Shown here: positions 24,871 to 38,100 of the stretch, piece by piece
How positions within the stretch are numbered: the first letter of the stretch is position 1
Layout of the letters: each line of letters opens with the position of its first letter
Origin: Aulostomus chinensis
Taxonomy: Eukaryota > Chordata > Actinopteri > Syngnathiformes > Aulostomidae
Length of the DNA: 64,000 bases
Assembly: GCA_037954235.1 (NCBI GenBank)
Contig: JBBMOA010000044.1
Location: 1-64,000, forward strand
Direction: 5' to 3'
Made by a program: the position numbers and the translations under genes
Notes under the pieces: model-generated
The model's database searches: none
Told to the model about the DNA's origin: nothing
The model's input: only the letters and a program-made list of their open reading frames with translations

Positions 24871-27800
24871 GTGAGTTTTCAGTCAAGTTTCAACCTGAAA
24901 GCATAGAAAGATGCATAAACTTGAAATTACAGCTTGATTTCAGTGACTTTTCATCAAAATACAGGAGTTCTGCATGAAGTGTTCATTATGGCCTTCTCTC
25001 GTTGAGAAAACACTATTTGTGACCTGTGATACAAAAATGCCATAACTTTTTTTCAAAGTGAGTTTTCAGTCAAGTTTCAACCTGAAAGCATAGAAAGATG
25101 CATAAACTTGAAGTTACAGCTTGATTTCAGTGAGTTTTCATCAAAATACAGGAGTTCTGCATGAAGTGTTCATTTTGGCCTTCTCTCGCTGAGAAAACAC
25201 TATTTGTGACCTGTGATACAAAAATGCCATAACTTTTGTTCAAAGTGAGTTTTCAGTCAAGTTTCAACCTGAAAGCATAGAAAGATGCATAAACTCTAAG
25301 TTACAGCTTGATTTCAGTGAGTTTTCATCAAAATACAGGAGTTCTGCATGAAGTGTTCATTTTGGCCTTCTCTCGCTGAGAAAACGCTATTTGTGACCTG
25401 TGATACAAAAATGCCATAACTTTTGTTCAAAGTGAGTTTTCAGTCAAGTTTCAACCTGAAAGCATAGAAAGGTGCATAAACTTGAAGTTACAGCTTGATT
25501 TCAGTGAGTTTTCATCAAAATACAGGAGTTCTGCATGAAGTGTTCATTTTGGCCTTCTCTCGCTGAGAAAACGCTATTTGTGACCTGTGATACAAAAATG
25601 CCATAACTTTTGTTCAAAGTGAGTTTTCAGTCAAGTTTCAACCTGAAAGCATAGAAAGATGCATAAACTTGAAGTTACAGCTTGATTTCAGTGAGTTTTC
25701 ATCAAAATACAGGAGTTCTGCATGAAGTGTTCATTTTGGCCTTCTCTCGCTGAGAAAACGCTATTTGTGACCTGTGATACAAAAATGCCATAACTTTTGT
25801 TCAAAGTGAGTTTTCAGTCAAGTTTCAACCTGAAAGCATAGAAAGATGCATAGACTTGAAGTTACAGCTTGATTTCAGTGAGTTTTCATCAAAATACAGG
25901 AGTTCTGCATGAAGTGTTCATTTTGGCCTTCTCTCGCTGAGAAAACGCTATTTGTGACCTGTGATACAAAAATGCCATAACTTTTGTTCAAAGTGAGTTT
26001 TCAGTCAAGTTTCAACCTGAAAGCATAGAAAGATGCATAAACTTGAAGTTACAGCTTGATTTCAGTGAGTTTTCATCAAAATACAGGAGTTCTGCATGAA
26101 GTGTTCATTTTGGCCTTCTCTCGCTGAGAAAACACTATTTGTGACCTGTGATACAAAAATGCCATAACTTTTGTTCAAAGTGAGTTTTCAGTCAAGTTTC
26201 AACCTGAAAGCATAGAAAGATGCATAAACTTGAAGTTACAGCTTGATTTCAGTGAGTTTTCATCAAAATACAGGAGTTCTGCATGAAGTGTTCATTTTGG
26301 CCTTCTATCGCTGAGAAAACGCTATTTGTGACCTGCGACACAGAACAGCCATAACTTTTGTTCAAAGTGAGTTTTCAGTCAAGTTTCAACCTGAAAGCAT
26401 AGAAAGATGCATAAACTCTAAGTTACAGCTTGATTTCAGTGAGTTTTCATCAAAATACAGGAGTTCTGCATGAAGTGTTCATTTTGGCCTTCTCTCGCTG
26501 AGAAAACGCTATTTGTGACCTGTGATACAAAAATGCCATAACTTTTGTTCAAAGTGAGTTTTCAGTCAAGTTTCAACCTGAAAGCATAGAAAGATGCATA
26601 AACTTGAAGTTACACCTTGATTTCAGTGAGTTTTCATCAAAATACAGGAGTTCTGCATGAAGTGTTCATTTTGGCCTTCTCTCGCTGAGAAAACGCTATT
26701 TGTGACCTGCGACACAGAACAGCCATAACTTTTTTTCAAAGTGAGTTTTCAGTCAAGTTTCAACCTGAAAGCATAGAAAGATGCATAAACTTGAAGTTAC
26801 AGCTTGATTTCAGTGAGTTTTCATCAAAATACAGGAGTTCTGCATGAAGTGTTCATTTTTGCCTTCTCTCGCTGAGAAAACGCTATTTGTGACCTGTGAT
26901 ACAAAAATGCCATAACTTTTGTTCAAAGTGAGTTTTCAGTCAAGTTTCAACCTGAAAGCATAGAAAGATGCATAAACTTGAAGTTACAGCTTGATTTCAG
27001 TGAGTTTTCATCAAAATACAGGAGTTCTGCATGAAGTGTTCATTTTGGCCTTCTCTCGCTGAGAAAACGCTATTTGTGACCTGTGATACAAAAATGCCAT
27101 AACTTTTGTTCAAAGTGAGTTTTCAGTCAAGTTTCAACCTGAAAGCATAGAAAGATGCATAAACTTGAAGTTACAGCTTGATTTCAGTGAGTTTTCATCA
27201 AAATACAGGAGTTCTGCATGAAGTGTTCATTTTTGCCTTCTCTCGCTGAGAAAACGCTATTTGTGACCTGTGATACAAAAATGCCATAACTTTTGTTCAA
27301 AGTGAGTTTTCAGTCAAGTTTCAACCTGAAAGCATAGAAAGATGCATAAACTTGAAGTTACAGCTTGATTTCAGTGAGTTTTCATGAAAATACAGGAGTT
27401 CTGCATGAAGTGTTCATTTTGGCCTTCTCACGCTGAGAAAACGCTATTTGTGACCTGTGATACAAAAATGCCATAACTTTTGTTCAAAGTGAGTTTTCAG
27501 TCAAGTTTCAACCTGAAAGCATAGAAAGATGCATAAACTTGAAGTTACAGCTTGATTTCAGTGAGTTTTCATCAAAATACAGGAGTTCTGCATGAAGTGT
27601 TCATTTTGGCCTTCTCTCGCTGAGAAAACGCTATTTGTGACCTGTGATACAAAAATGCCATAACTTTTGTTCAAAGTGAGTTTTCAGTCAAGTTTCAACC
27701 TGAAAGCATAGAAAGATGCATAAACTTGAAGTTACAGCTTGATTTCAGTGAGTTTTCATCAAAATACAGGAGTTCTGCATGAAGTGTTCATTTTGGCCTT

Positions 27801-28236
27801 CTCTCGCTCAGAAAACGCTATTTGTGACCTGTGATACAAAAATGCCATAACTTTTGTTCAAAGTGAGTTTTCAGTCAAGTTTCAACCTGAAAGCATAGAA
27901 AGATGCATAAACTTGAAGTTACAGCTTGATTTCAGTGAGTTTTCATGAAAATACAGGAGTTCTGCATGAAGTGTTCATTTTGGCCTTCTCACGCTGAGAA
28001 AACACTATTTGTGACCTGTGATACAAAAATGCCATAACTTTTGTTCAAAGTGAGTTTTCAGTCAAGTTTCAACCTGAAAGCATAGAAAGATGCATAAACT
28101 TGAAGTTACAGCTTGATTTCAGTGAGTTTTCATCAAAATACAGGAGTTCTGCATGAAGTGTTCATTTTGGCCTTCTCTCGCTGAGAAAACGCTATTTGTG
28201 ACCTGCGACACAGAACATCCATAACTTTTGTTCAAA
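24871..28236. repeat. Head block, version 2 (M134-M151)
   Basis: This opens with the M2-type marker and repeats the M2-M11 order, including both CTCTAAG monomers (25294, 26416) and CTATCGC with AACAGCC. After M143 it departs from version 1 with TTTTTTGCC-type monomers (G120T, M144 and M146), CATGAAA+CTCACGC (M147), CTCGCTCAG at 27806 (M149), CATGAAA+CTCACGC+G142A (M150) and AACATCC (M151). G181T is present in M134 and M143. The region 59279-62644 repeats all of this at an offset of 34408 bp (184 monomers), including the CTCGCTCAG variant at 62214. Confidence 0.86.
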
Positions 28237-31200
28237 GTGAGTTTTCAGTCAAGTTTCAACCTGAAAGCATAGAAAGATGCATAAACTTGAAATTACAGCT
28301 TGATTTCAGTGAGTTTTCATCAAAATACAGGAGTTCTGCATGAAGTGTTCATTTTGGCCTTCTCTCGCTGAGAAAACACTATTTGTGACCTGTGATACAA
28401 AAATGCCATAACTTTTGTTCAAAGTGAGTTTTCAGTCAAGTTTCAACCTGAAAGCATAGAAAGATGCATAAACTTGAAGTTACAGCTTGATTTCAGTGAG
28501 TTTTCATCAAAATACAGGAGTTCTGCATGAAGTGTTCATTTTGGCCTTCTCTCGCTGAGAAAACGCTATTTGTGACCTGCGACACAGAAAAGCCATAACT
28601 TTTGTTCAAAGTGAGTTTTCAGTCAAGTTTCAACCTGAAAGCATAGAAAGATGCATAAGCTTGAAGTTACAGCTTGATTTCAGTGAGTTTTCATCAAAAT
28701 ACAGGAGTTCTGCATGAAGTGTTCATTTTGGCCTTCTCTCGCTGAGAAAACGCTATTTGTGACCTGTGATACAAAAATGCCATAACTTTTGTTCAAAGTG
28801 AGTTTTCAGTCAAGTTTCAACCTGAAAGCATAGAAAGATGCATAAACTTGAAGTTACAGCTTGATTTCAGTGAGTTTTCATCAAAATACAGGAGTTCTGC
28901 ATGAAGTGTTCATTTTGGCCTTCTCTCGCTGAGAAAACGCTATTTGTGACCTGTGATACAAAAATGCCATAACTTTTGTTCAAAGTGAGTTTTCAGTCAA
29001 GTTTCAACCTGAAAGCATAGAAAGATGCATAAACTTGAAGTTACAGCTTGATTTCAGTGAGTTTTCATCAAAATACAGAAGTTCTGCATGAAGTGTTCAT
29101 TTTGGCCTTCTCTCGCTGAGAAAACACTATTTGTGTCCTGTGATACAAAAATGCCATAACTTTTGTTCAAAGTGAGTTTTCAGTCAAGTTTCAACCTGAA
29201 AGCATAGAAAGATGCATAAACTTGAAGTTACAGCTTGATTTCAGTGAGTTTTCATCAAAATACAGGAGTTCTGCATGAAGTGTTCATTTTGGCCTTCTCT
29301 CGCTGAGAAAACGCTATTTGTGACCTGTGATACAAAAATGCCATAACTTTTGTTCAAAGTGAGTTTTCAGTCAAGTTTCAACCTGAAAGCATAGAAAGAT
29401 GCATAAACTTGAAGTTACAGCTTGATTTCAGTGAGTTTTCATCAAAATACAGGAGTTCTGCATGAAGTGTTCATTTTGGCCTTCTCTCGCTGAGAAAACG
29501 CTATTTGTGACCTGTGATACAAAAATGCCATAACTTTTGTTCAAAGTGAGTTTTCAGTCAAGTTTCAACCTGAAAGCATAGAAAGATGCATAAACTTGAA
29601 GTTACAGCTTGATTTCAGTGAGTTTTCATCAAAATACAGGAGTTCTGCATGAAGTGTTCATTTTGGCCTTCTCTCGCTGAGAAAACGCTATTTGTGACCT
29701 GTGATACAAAAATGCCATAACTTTTGTTAAAAGTGAGTTTTCAGTCAAGTTTCAACCTGAAAGCATAGAAAGATGCATAAACTTGAAGTTACAGCTTGAT
29801 TTCAGTGAGTTTTCATCAAAATACAGGAGTTCTGCATGAAGTGTTCATTTTGGCCTTCTCTCACTGAGAAAACGCTATTTGTGACCTGCGACACAGAACA
29901 TCCATAACTTTTGTTCAAAGTGAGTTTTCAGTCAAGTTTCAACCTGAAAGCATAGAAAGATGCATAAACTTGAAGTTACAGCTTGATTTCAGTGAGTTTT
30001 CATCAAAATACAGGAGTTCTGCATGAAGTGTTCATTTTGACCTTCTCTCGCTGAGAAAACGCTATTTGTGACCTGTGATACAAAAATGCCATAACTTTTG
30101 TTCAAAGTGAGTTTTCAGTCAAGTTTCAACCTGAAAGCATAGAAAGATGCATAAACTTGAAGTTACAGCTTGATTTCAGTGAGTTTTCATCAAAATACAG
30201 GAGCTCTGCATGAAGTGTTCATTTTGGCCTTCTCTCACTTAGAAAACGCTATTTGTGACCTGTGATACAAAAATGCCATAACTTTTGTTCAAAGTGAGTT
30301 TTCAGTCAAGTTTCAACCTGAAAGCATAGAAAGATGCATAAACTTGAAGTTACAGCTTGATTTCAGTGAGTGTTCATCAAAATACAGGAGTTCTGCATGA
30401 AGTGTTCATTTTGGCCTTCTCTCGCTGAGAAAACACAATTTGTGACCTGTGATACAAAAATGCAATAACTTTTGTTCAAAGTGAGTTTTCAGTCAAGTTT
30501 CAACCTGAAAGCATAGAAAGATGCATAAACTTGAAGTTACAGCTTGATTTCAGTGAGTTTTCATCAAAATACAGAAGTTCTGCATGAAGTGTTCATTTTG
30601 GCCTTCTCTCGCTGAGAAAACACTATTTGTGACCTGTGATACAAAAATGCCATAACTTTTGTTCAAAGTGAGTTTTCAGTCAAGTTTCAACCTGAAAGCA
30701 TAGAAAGATGCATAAACTTGAAGTTACAGCTTGATTTCAGTGAGTTTTCATCAAAATACAGGAGTTCTGCATGAAGTGTTCATTTTGGCCTTCTCTCGCT
30801 GAGAAAACGCTATTTGTGACCTGCGACACAGAACAGCCATAACTTTTGTTCAAAGTGAGTTTTCAGTCAAGTTTCAACCTGAAAGCATAGAAAGATGCAT
30901 AAACTTGAAGTTACAGCTTGATTTCAGTGAGTTTTCATCAAAATACAGGAGTTCTGCATGAAGTGTTCATTTTGGCCTTCTCTCGCTGAAAAAACGCTAT
31001 TTGTGACCTGTGATACAAAAATGCCATAACTTTTGTTCAAAGTGAGTTTTCAGTCAAGTTTCAACCTGAAAGCATAGAAAGATGCATAAACTTGAAGTTA
31101 CAGCTTGATTTCAGTGAGTTTTCATCAAAATACAGGAGTTCTGCATGAAGTGTTCATTTTGGCCTTCTCTCGCTGAGAAAACGCTATTTGTGACCTGTGA

Positions 31201-33659
31201 TACAAAAATGCCATAACTTTTGTTCAAAGTGAGTTTTCAGTCAAGTTTCAACCTGAAAGCATAGAAAGATGCATAAACTTGAAGTTACAGCTTGATTTCA
31301 GTGAGTTTTCATCAAAATACAGGAGTTCTGCATGAAGTGTTCATTTTGGCCTTCTCTCGCTGAGAAAACGCTATTTGTGACCTGTGATACAAAAATGCCA
31401 TAACTTTTGTTCAAAGTGAGTTTTCAGTCAAGTTTCAACCTGAAAGCATAGAAAGATGCATAAACTTGAAGTTACAGCTTGATTTCAGTGAGTTTTCATC
31501 AAAATACAGGAGTTCTGCATGAAGTGTTCATTTTGGCCTTCTCTCGCTGAGAAAACGCTATTTGTTACCTGTGATACAAAAATGCCATAACTTTTGTTCA
31601 AAGTGAGTTTTCAGTCAAGTTTCAACCTGAAAGCATAGAAAGATGCATAAACTTGAAGTTACAGCTTGATTTCAGTGAGTTTTCATCAAAATACAGGAGT
31701 TCTGCATGAAGTGTTCATTTTGGCCTTCTCTCGCTGAGAAAACGCTATTTGTGACCTGCGACACAGAAAAGCCATAACTTTTGTTCAAAGTGAGTTTTCA
31801 GTCAAGTTTCAACCTGAAAGCATAGAAAGATGCATAAACTTGAAGTTACAGCTTGATTTCAGTGAGTTTTCATCAAAATACAGGAGTTCTGCATGAAGTG
31901 TTCATTTTGGCCTTCTCTCGCTGAAAAAACGCTATTTGTGACCTGTGATACAAAAATGCCATAACTTTTGTTCAAAGTGAGTTTTCAGTCAAGTTTCAAC
32001 CTGAAAGCATAGAAAGATGCATAAACTTGAAGTTACAGCTTGATTTCAGTGAGTTTTCATCAAAATACAGGAGTTCTGCATGAAGTGTTCATTTTGGCCT
32101 TCTCTCGCTGAGAAAACGCTATTTGTGACCTGTGATACAAAAATGCCATAACTTTTGTTCAAAGTGAGTTTTCAGTCAAGTTTCAACCTGAAAGCATAGA
32201 AAGCTGCATAAACTTGAAGTTACAGCTTGATTTCAGTGAGTTTTCATCAAAATACAGGAGTTCTGCATGAAGTGTTCATTTTGGCCTTCTCTCGCTGAGA
32301 AAACGCTATTTGTGACCTGTGATACAAAAATGCCATAACTTTTGTTCAAAGTGAGTTTTCAGTCAAGTTTCAACCTGAAAGCATAGAAAGATGCATAAAC
32401 TTGAAGTTACAGCTTGATTTCAGTGAGTTTTCATCAAAATACAGGAGTTCTGCATGAAGTGTTCATTTTGGCCTTCTCTCGCTGAGAAAACGCTATTTGT
32501 GACCTGTGATACAAAAATGCCATAACTTTTGTTCAAAGTGAGTTTTCAGTCAAGTTTCAACCTGAAAGCATAGAAAGATGCATAAACTTGAAGTTACAGC
32601 TTGATTTCAGTGAGTTTTCATCAAAATACAGGAGTTCTGCATGAAGTGTTCATTTTGGCCTTCTCTCGCTGAGAAAACGCTATTTGTGACCTGCGACACA
32701 GAAAAGCCATAACTTTTGTTCAAAGTGAGTTTTCAGTCAAGTTTCAACCTGAAAGCATAGAAAGATGCATAAGCTTGAAGTTACAGCTTGATTTCAGTGA
32801 GTTTTCATCAAAATACAGGAGTTCTGCATGAAGTGTTCATTTTGGCCTTCTCTCGCTGAGAAAACGCTATTTGTGACCTGTGATACAAAAATGCCATAAC
32901 TTTTGTTCAAAGTGAGTTTTCAGTCAAGTTTCAACCTGAAAGCATAGAAAGATGCATAAACTTGAAGTTACAGCTTGATTTCAGTGAGTTTTCATCAAAA
33001 TACAGGAGTTCTGCATGAAGTGTTCATTTTGGCCTTCTCTCGCTGAGAAAACGCTATTTGTGACCTGTGATACAAAAATGCCATAACTTTTGTTCAAAGT
33101 GAGTTTTCAGTCAAGTTTCAACCTGAAAGCATAGAAAGATGCATAAACTTGAAGTTACAGCTTGATTTCAGTGAGTTTTCATCAAAATACAGGAGTTCTG
33201 CATGAAGTGTTCATTTTTGCCTTCTCTCGCTGAGAAAACACTATTTGTGACCTGTGATACAAAAATGCCATAACTTTTGTTCAAAGTGAGTTTTCAGTCA
33301 AGTTTCAACCTGAAAGCATAGAAAGATGCATAAACTTGAAGTTACAGCTTGATTTCAGTGAGTTTTCATGAAAATACAGGAGTTCTGCATGAAGTGTTCA
33401 TTTTGGCCTTCTCACGCTGAGAAAACTCTATTTGTGACCTGTGATACAAAAATGCCATAACTTTTGTTCAAAGTGAGTTTTCAGTCAAGTTTCAACCTGA
33501 AAGCATAGAAAGATGCATAAACTTGAAGTTACAGCTTGATTTCAGTGAGTTTTCATCAAAATACAGGAGTTCTGCATGAAGTGTTCATTTTGGCCTTCTC
33601 TCGCTGAGAAAACGCTATTTGTGACCTGCGACACAGAACATCCATAACTTTTGTTCAAA
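28237..33659. repeat. Third copy of the M110-M133 segment with a 5-monomer insertion (M152-M180)
   Basis: From M152 the marker order follows M110-M128 at an offset of 7854 bp (42 monomers): AAAAGCC 20734 to 28588, TTTTGACC 22181 to 30035, ACAATT 22581 to 30435, AAAAGCC 23913 to 31767. After that a further AAAAGCC monomer (32702) and an AAGCTT monomer follow. The tail (TTTTTGCC, CATGAAA+CTCACGC+AACTCTATT, AACATCC) then resumes at an offset of 8789 bp (47 monomers), so five monomers were gained. Private changes are CTCACTGAG (29862), GTGTTCATC (30370), CTGAAAAAAC (M166, M171), GTTACC (31564) and AAGCTGCAT (32202). This copy has more private changes than the 50-55 kb copy. Confidence 0.84.
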
Positions 33660-35155
33660 GTGAGTTTTCAGTCAAGTTTCAACCTGAAAGCATAGAAAGA
33701 TGCATAAACTCTAAGTTACAGCTTGATTTCAGTGAGTTTTCATCAAAATACAGGAGTTCTGCATGAAGTGTTCATTTTGGCCTTCTCTCGCTGAGAAAAC
33801 GCTATTTGTGACCTGTGATACAAAAATGCCATAACTTTTGTTCAAAGTGAGTTTTCAGTCAAGTTTCAACCTGAAAGCATAGAAAGGTGCATAAACTTGA
33901 AGTTACAGCTTGATTTCAGTGAGTTTTCATCAAAATACAGGAGTTCTGCATGAAGTGTTCATTTTGGCCTTCTCTCGCTGAGAAAACGCTATTTGTGACC
34001 TGTGATACAAAAATGCCATAACTTTTGTTCAAAGTGAGTTTTCAGTCAAGTTTCAACCTGAAAGCATAGAAAGATGCATAAACTTGAAGTTACAGCTTGA
34101 TTTCAGTGAGTTTTCATCAAAATACAGGAGTTCTGCATGAAGTGTTCATTTTGGCCTTCTCTCGCTGAGAAAACGCTATTTGTGACCTGTGATACAAAAA
34201 TGCCATAACTTTTGTTCAAAGTGAGTTTTCAGTCAAGTTTCAACCTGAAAGCATAGAAAGATGCATAGACTTGAAGTTACAGCTTGATTTCAGTGAGTTT
34301 TCATCAAAATACAGGAGTTCTGCATGAAGTGTTCATTTTGGCCTTCTCTCGCTGAGAAAACGCTATTTGTGACCTGTGATACAAAAATGCCATAACTTTT
34401 GTTCAAAGTGAGTTTTCAGTCAAGTTTCAACCTGAAAGCATAGAAAGATGCATAAACTTGAAGTTACAGCTTGATTTCAGTGAGTTTTCATCAAAATACA
34501 GGAGTTCTGCATGAAGTGTTCATTTTGGCCTTCTCTCGCTGAGAAAACACTATTTGTGACCTGTGATACAAAAATGCCATAACTTTTGTTCAAAGTGAGT
34601 TTTCAGTCAAGTTTCAACCTGAAAGCATAGAAAGATGCATAAACTTGAAGTTACAGCTTGATTTCAGTGAGTTTTCATTAAAATACAGGAGTTCTGCATG
34701 AAGTGTTCATTTTTGCCTTCTCTCGCTGAGAAAACACTATTTGTGACCTGTGATACAAAAATGCCATAACTTTTGTTCAAAGTGAGTTTTCAGTCAAGTT
34801 TCAACCTGAAAGCATAGAAAGATGCATAAACTTGAAGTTACAGCTTGATTTCAGTGAGTTTTCATGAAAATACAGGAGTTCTGCATGAAGTGTTCATTTT
34901 GGCCTTCTCACGCTGAGAAAACTCTATTTGTGACCTGTGATACAAAAATGCCATAACTTTTGTTCAAAGTGAGTTTTCAGTCAAGTTTCAACCTGAAAGC
35001 ATAGAAAGATGCATAAACTTGAAGTTACAGCTTGATTTCAGTGAGTTTTCATCAAAATACAGGAGTTCTGCATGAAGTGTTCATTTTGGCCTTCTCTCGC
35101 TGAGAAAACGCTATTTGTGACCTGCGACACAGAACATCCATAACTTTTGTTCAAA
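33660..35155. repeat. 8-monomer duplication lacking the M2 marker (M181-M188)
   Basis: M181-M185 are the head cassette (CTCTAAG, AGGTGC, plain, ATAGAC, G142A) but follow an AACATCC monomer directly. The M2-type monomer and the G142A monomer that precede CTCTAAG elsewhere are missing. M186-M188 then repeat M178-M180 (G120T; CATGAAA+CTCACGC+AACTCTATT; AACATCC), giving an 8-monomer (1496 bp) tandem period. M186 carries a private C85T (CATTAAAAT) at about 34677-34685. The real marker monomer follows at 35156. Confidence 0.82.
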
Positions 35156-38100
35156 GTGAGTTTTCAGTCAAGTTTCAACCTGAAAGCATAGAAAGATGCA
35201 TAAACTTGAAATTACAGCTTGATTTCAGTGACTTTTCATCAAAATACAGGAGTTCTGCATGAAGTGTTCATTATGGCCTTCTCTCGTTGAGAAAACACTA
35301 TTTGTGACCTGTGATACAAAAATGCCATAACTTTTGTTCAAAGTGAGTTTTCAGTCAAGTTTCAACCTGAAAGCATAGAAAGATGCATAAACTTGAAGTT
35401 ACAGCTTGATTTCAGTGAGTTTTCATCAAAATACAGGAGTTCTGCATGAAGTGTTCATTTTGGCCTTCTCTCGCTGAGAAAACACTATTTGTGACCTGTG
35501 ATACAAAAATGCCATAACTTTTGTTCAAAGTGAGTTTTCAGTCAAGTTTCAACCTGAAAGCATAGAAAGATGCATAAACTCTAAGTTACAGCTTGATTTC
35601 AGTGAGTTTTCATCAAAATACAGGAGTTCTGCATGAAGTGTTCATTTTGGCCTTCTCTCGCTGAGAAAACGCTATTTGTGACCTGTGATACAAAAATGCC
35701 ATAACTTTTGTTCAAAGTGAGTTTTCAGTCAAGTTTCAACCTGAAAGCATAGAAAGGTGCATAAACTTGAAGTTACAGCTTGATTTCAGTGAGTTTTCAT
35801 CAAAATACAGGAGTTCTGCATGAAGTGTTCATTTTGGCCTTCTCTCGCTGAGAAAACGCTATTTGTGACCTGTGATACAAAAATGCCATAACTTTTGTTC
35901 AAAGTGAGTTTTCAGTCAAGTTTCAACCTGAAAGCATAGAAAGATGCATAAACTTGAAGTTACAGCTTGATTTCAGTGAGTTTTCATCAAAATACAGGAG
36001 TTCTGCATGAAGTGTTCATTTTGGCCTTCTCTCGCTGAGAAAACGCTATTTGTGACCTGTGATACAAAAATGCCATAACTTTTGTTCAAAGTGAGTTTTC
36101 AGTCAAGTTTCAACCTGAAAGCATAGAAAGATGCATAGACTTGAAGTTACAGCTTGATTTCAGTGAGTTTTCATCAAAATACAGGAGTTCTGCATGAAGT
36201 GTTCATTTTGGCCTTCTCTCGCTGAGAAAACGCTATTTGTGACCTGTGATACAAAAATGCCATAACTTTTGTTCAAAGTGAGTTTTCAGTCAAGTTTCAA
36301 CCTGAAAGCATAGAAAGATGCATAAACTTGAAGTTACAGCTTGATTTCAGTGAGTTTTCATCAAAATACAGGAGTTCTGCATGAAGTGTTCATTTTGGCC
36401 TTCTCTCGCTGAGAAAACACTATTTGTGACCTGTGATACAAAAATGCCATAACTTTTGTTCAAAGTGAGTTTTCAGTCAAGTTTCAACCTGAAAGCATAG
36501 AAAGATGCATAAACTTGAAGTTACAGCTTGATTTCAGTGAGTTTTCATCAAAATACAGGAGTTCTGCATGAAGTGTTCATTTTGGCCTTCTCTCGCTGAG
36601 AAAACGCTATTTGTGACCTGCGACACAGAACAGCCATAACTTTTGTTCAAAGTGAGTTTTCAGTCAAGTTTCAACCTGAAAGCATAGAAAGATGCATAAA
36701 CTCTAAGTTACAGCTTGATTTCAGTGAGTTTTCATCAAAATACAGGAGTTCTGCATGAAGTGTTCATTTTGGCCTTCTCTCGCTGAGAAAACGCTATTTG
36801 TGACCTGTGATACAAAAATGCCATAACTTTTGTTCAAAGTGAGTTTTCAGTCAAGTTTCAACCTGAAAGCATAGAAAGATGCATAAACTTGAAGTTACAC
36901 CTTGATTTCAGTGAGTTTTCATCAAAATACAGGAGTTCTGCATGAAGTGTTCATTTTGGCCTTCTCTCGCTGAGAAAACGCTATTTGTGACCTGCGACAC
37001 AGAACAGCCATAACTTTTGTTCAAAGTGAGTTTTCAGTCAAGTTTCAACCTGAAAGCATAGAAAGATGCATAAACTTGAAGTTACAGCTTGATTTCAGTG
37101 AGTTTTCATCAAAATACAGGAGTTCTGCATGAAGTGTTCATTTTGGCCTTCTCTCGCTGAGAAAACGCTATTTGTGACCTGTGATACAAAAATGCCATAA
37201 CTTTTGTTCAAAGTGAGTTTTCAGTCAAGTTTCAACCTGAAAGCATAGAAAGATGCATAAACTTGAAGTTACAGCTTGATTTCAGTGAGTTTTCATCAAA
37301 ATACAGGAGTTCTGCATGAAGTGTTCATTTTGGCCTTCTCTCGCTGAGAAAACGCTATTTGTGACCTGTGATACAAAAATGCCATAACTTTTGTTCAAAG
37401 GGAGTTTTCAGTCAAGTTTCAACCTGAAAGCATAGAAAGATGCATAAACTTGAAGTTACAGCTTGATTTCAGTGAGTTTTCATCAAAATACAGGAGTTCT
37501 GCATGAAGTGTTCATTTTGGCCTTCTCTCGCTGAGAAAACGCTATTTGTGACCTGTGATACAAAAATGCCATAACTTTTGTTCAAAGTGAGTTTTCAGTC
37601 AAGTTTCAACCTGAAAGCATAGAAAGATGCATAAACTTGAAGTTACAGCTTGATTTCAGTGAGTTTTCATGAAAATACAGGAGTTCTGCATGAAGTGTTC
37701 ATTTTGGCCTTCTCACGCTGAGAAAACACTATTTGTGACCTGTGATACAAAAATGCCATAACTTTTGTTCAAAGTGAGTTTTCAGTCAAGTTTCAACCTG
37801 AAAGCATAGAAAGATGCATAAACTTGAAGTTACAGCTTGATTTCAGTGAGTTTTCATCAAAATACAGGAGTTCTGCATGAAGTGTTCATTTTGGCCTTCT
37901 CTCGCTGAGAAAACGCTATTTGTGACCTGCGACACAGAACATTCATAACTTTTGTTCAAAGTGAATTTTCAGTCAAGTTTCAACCTGAAAGCATAGAAAG
38001 ATGCATAAACTCTAAGTTACAGCTTGATTTCAGTGAGTTTTCATCAAAATACAGGAGTTCTGCATGAAGTGTTCATTTTGGCCTTCTCTCGCTGAGAAAA

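Noticed and set aside
32725..32911. HindIII (AAGCTT) and SacI (GAGCTC, about 22349, 30201 and 52642) sites as functional signals
   Set aside because: They are by-products of single substitutions (A49G; T to C in GAGTTC). They are useful as block markers only.
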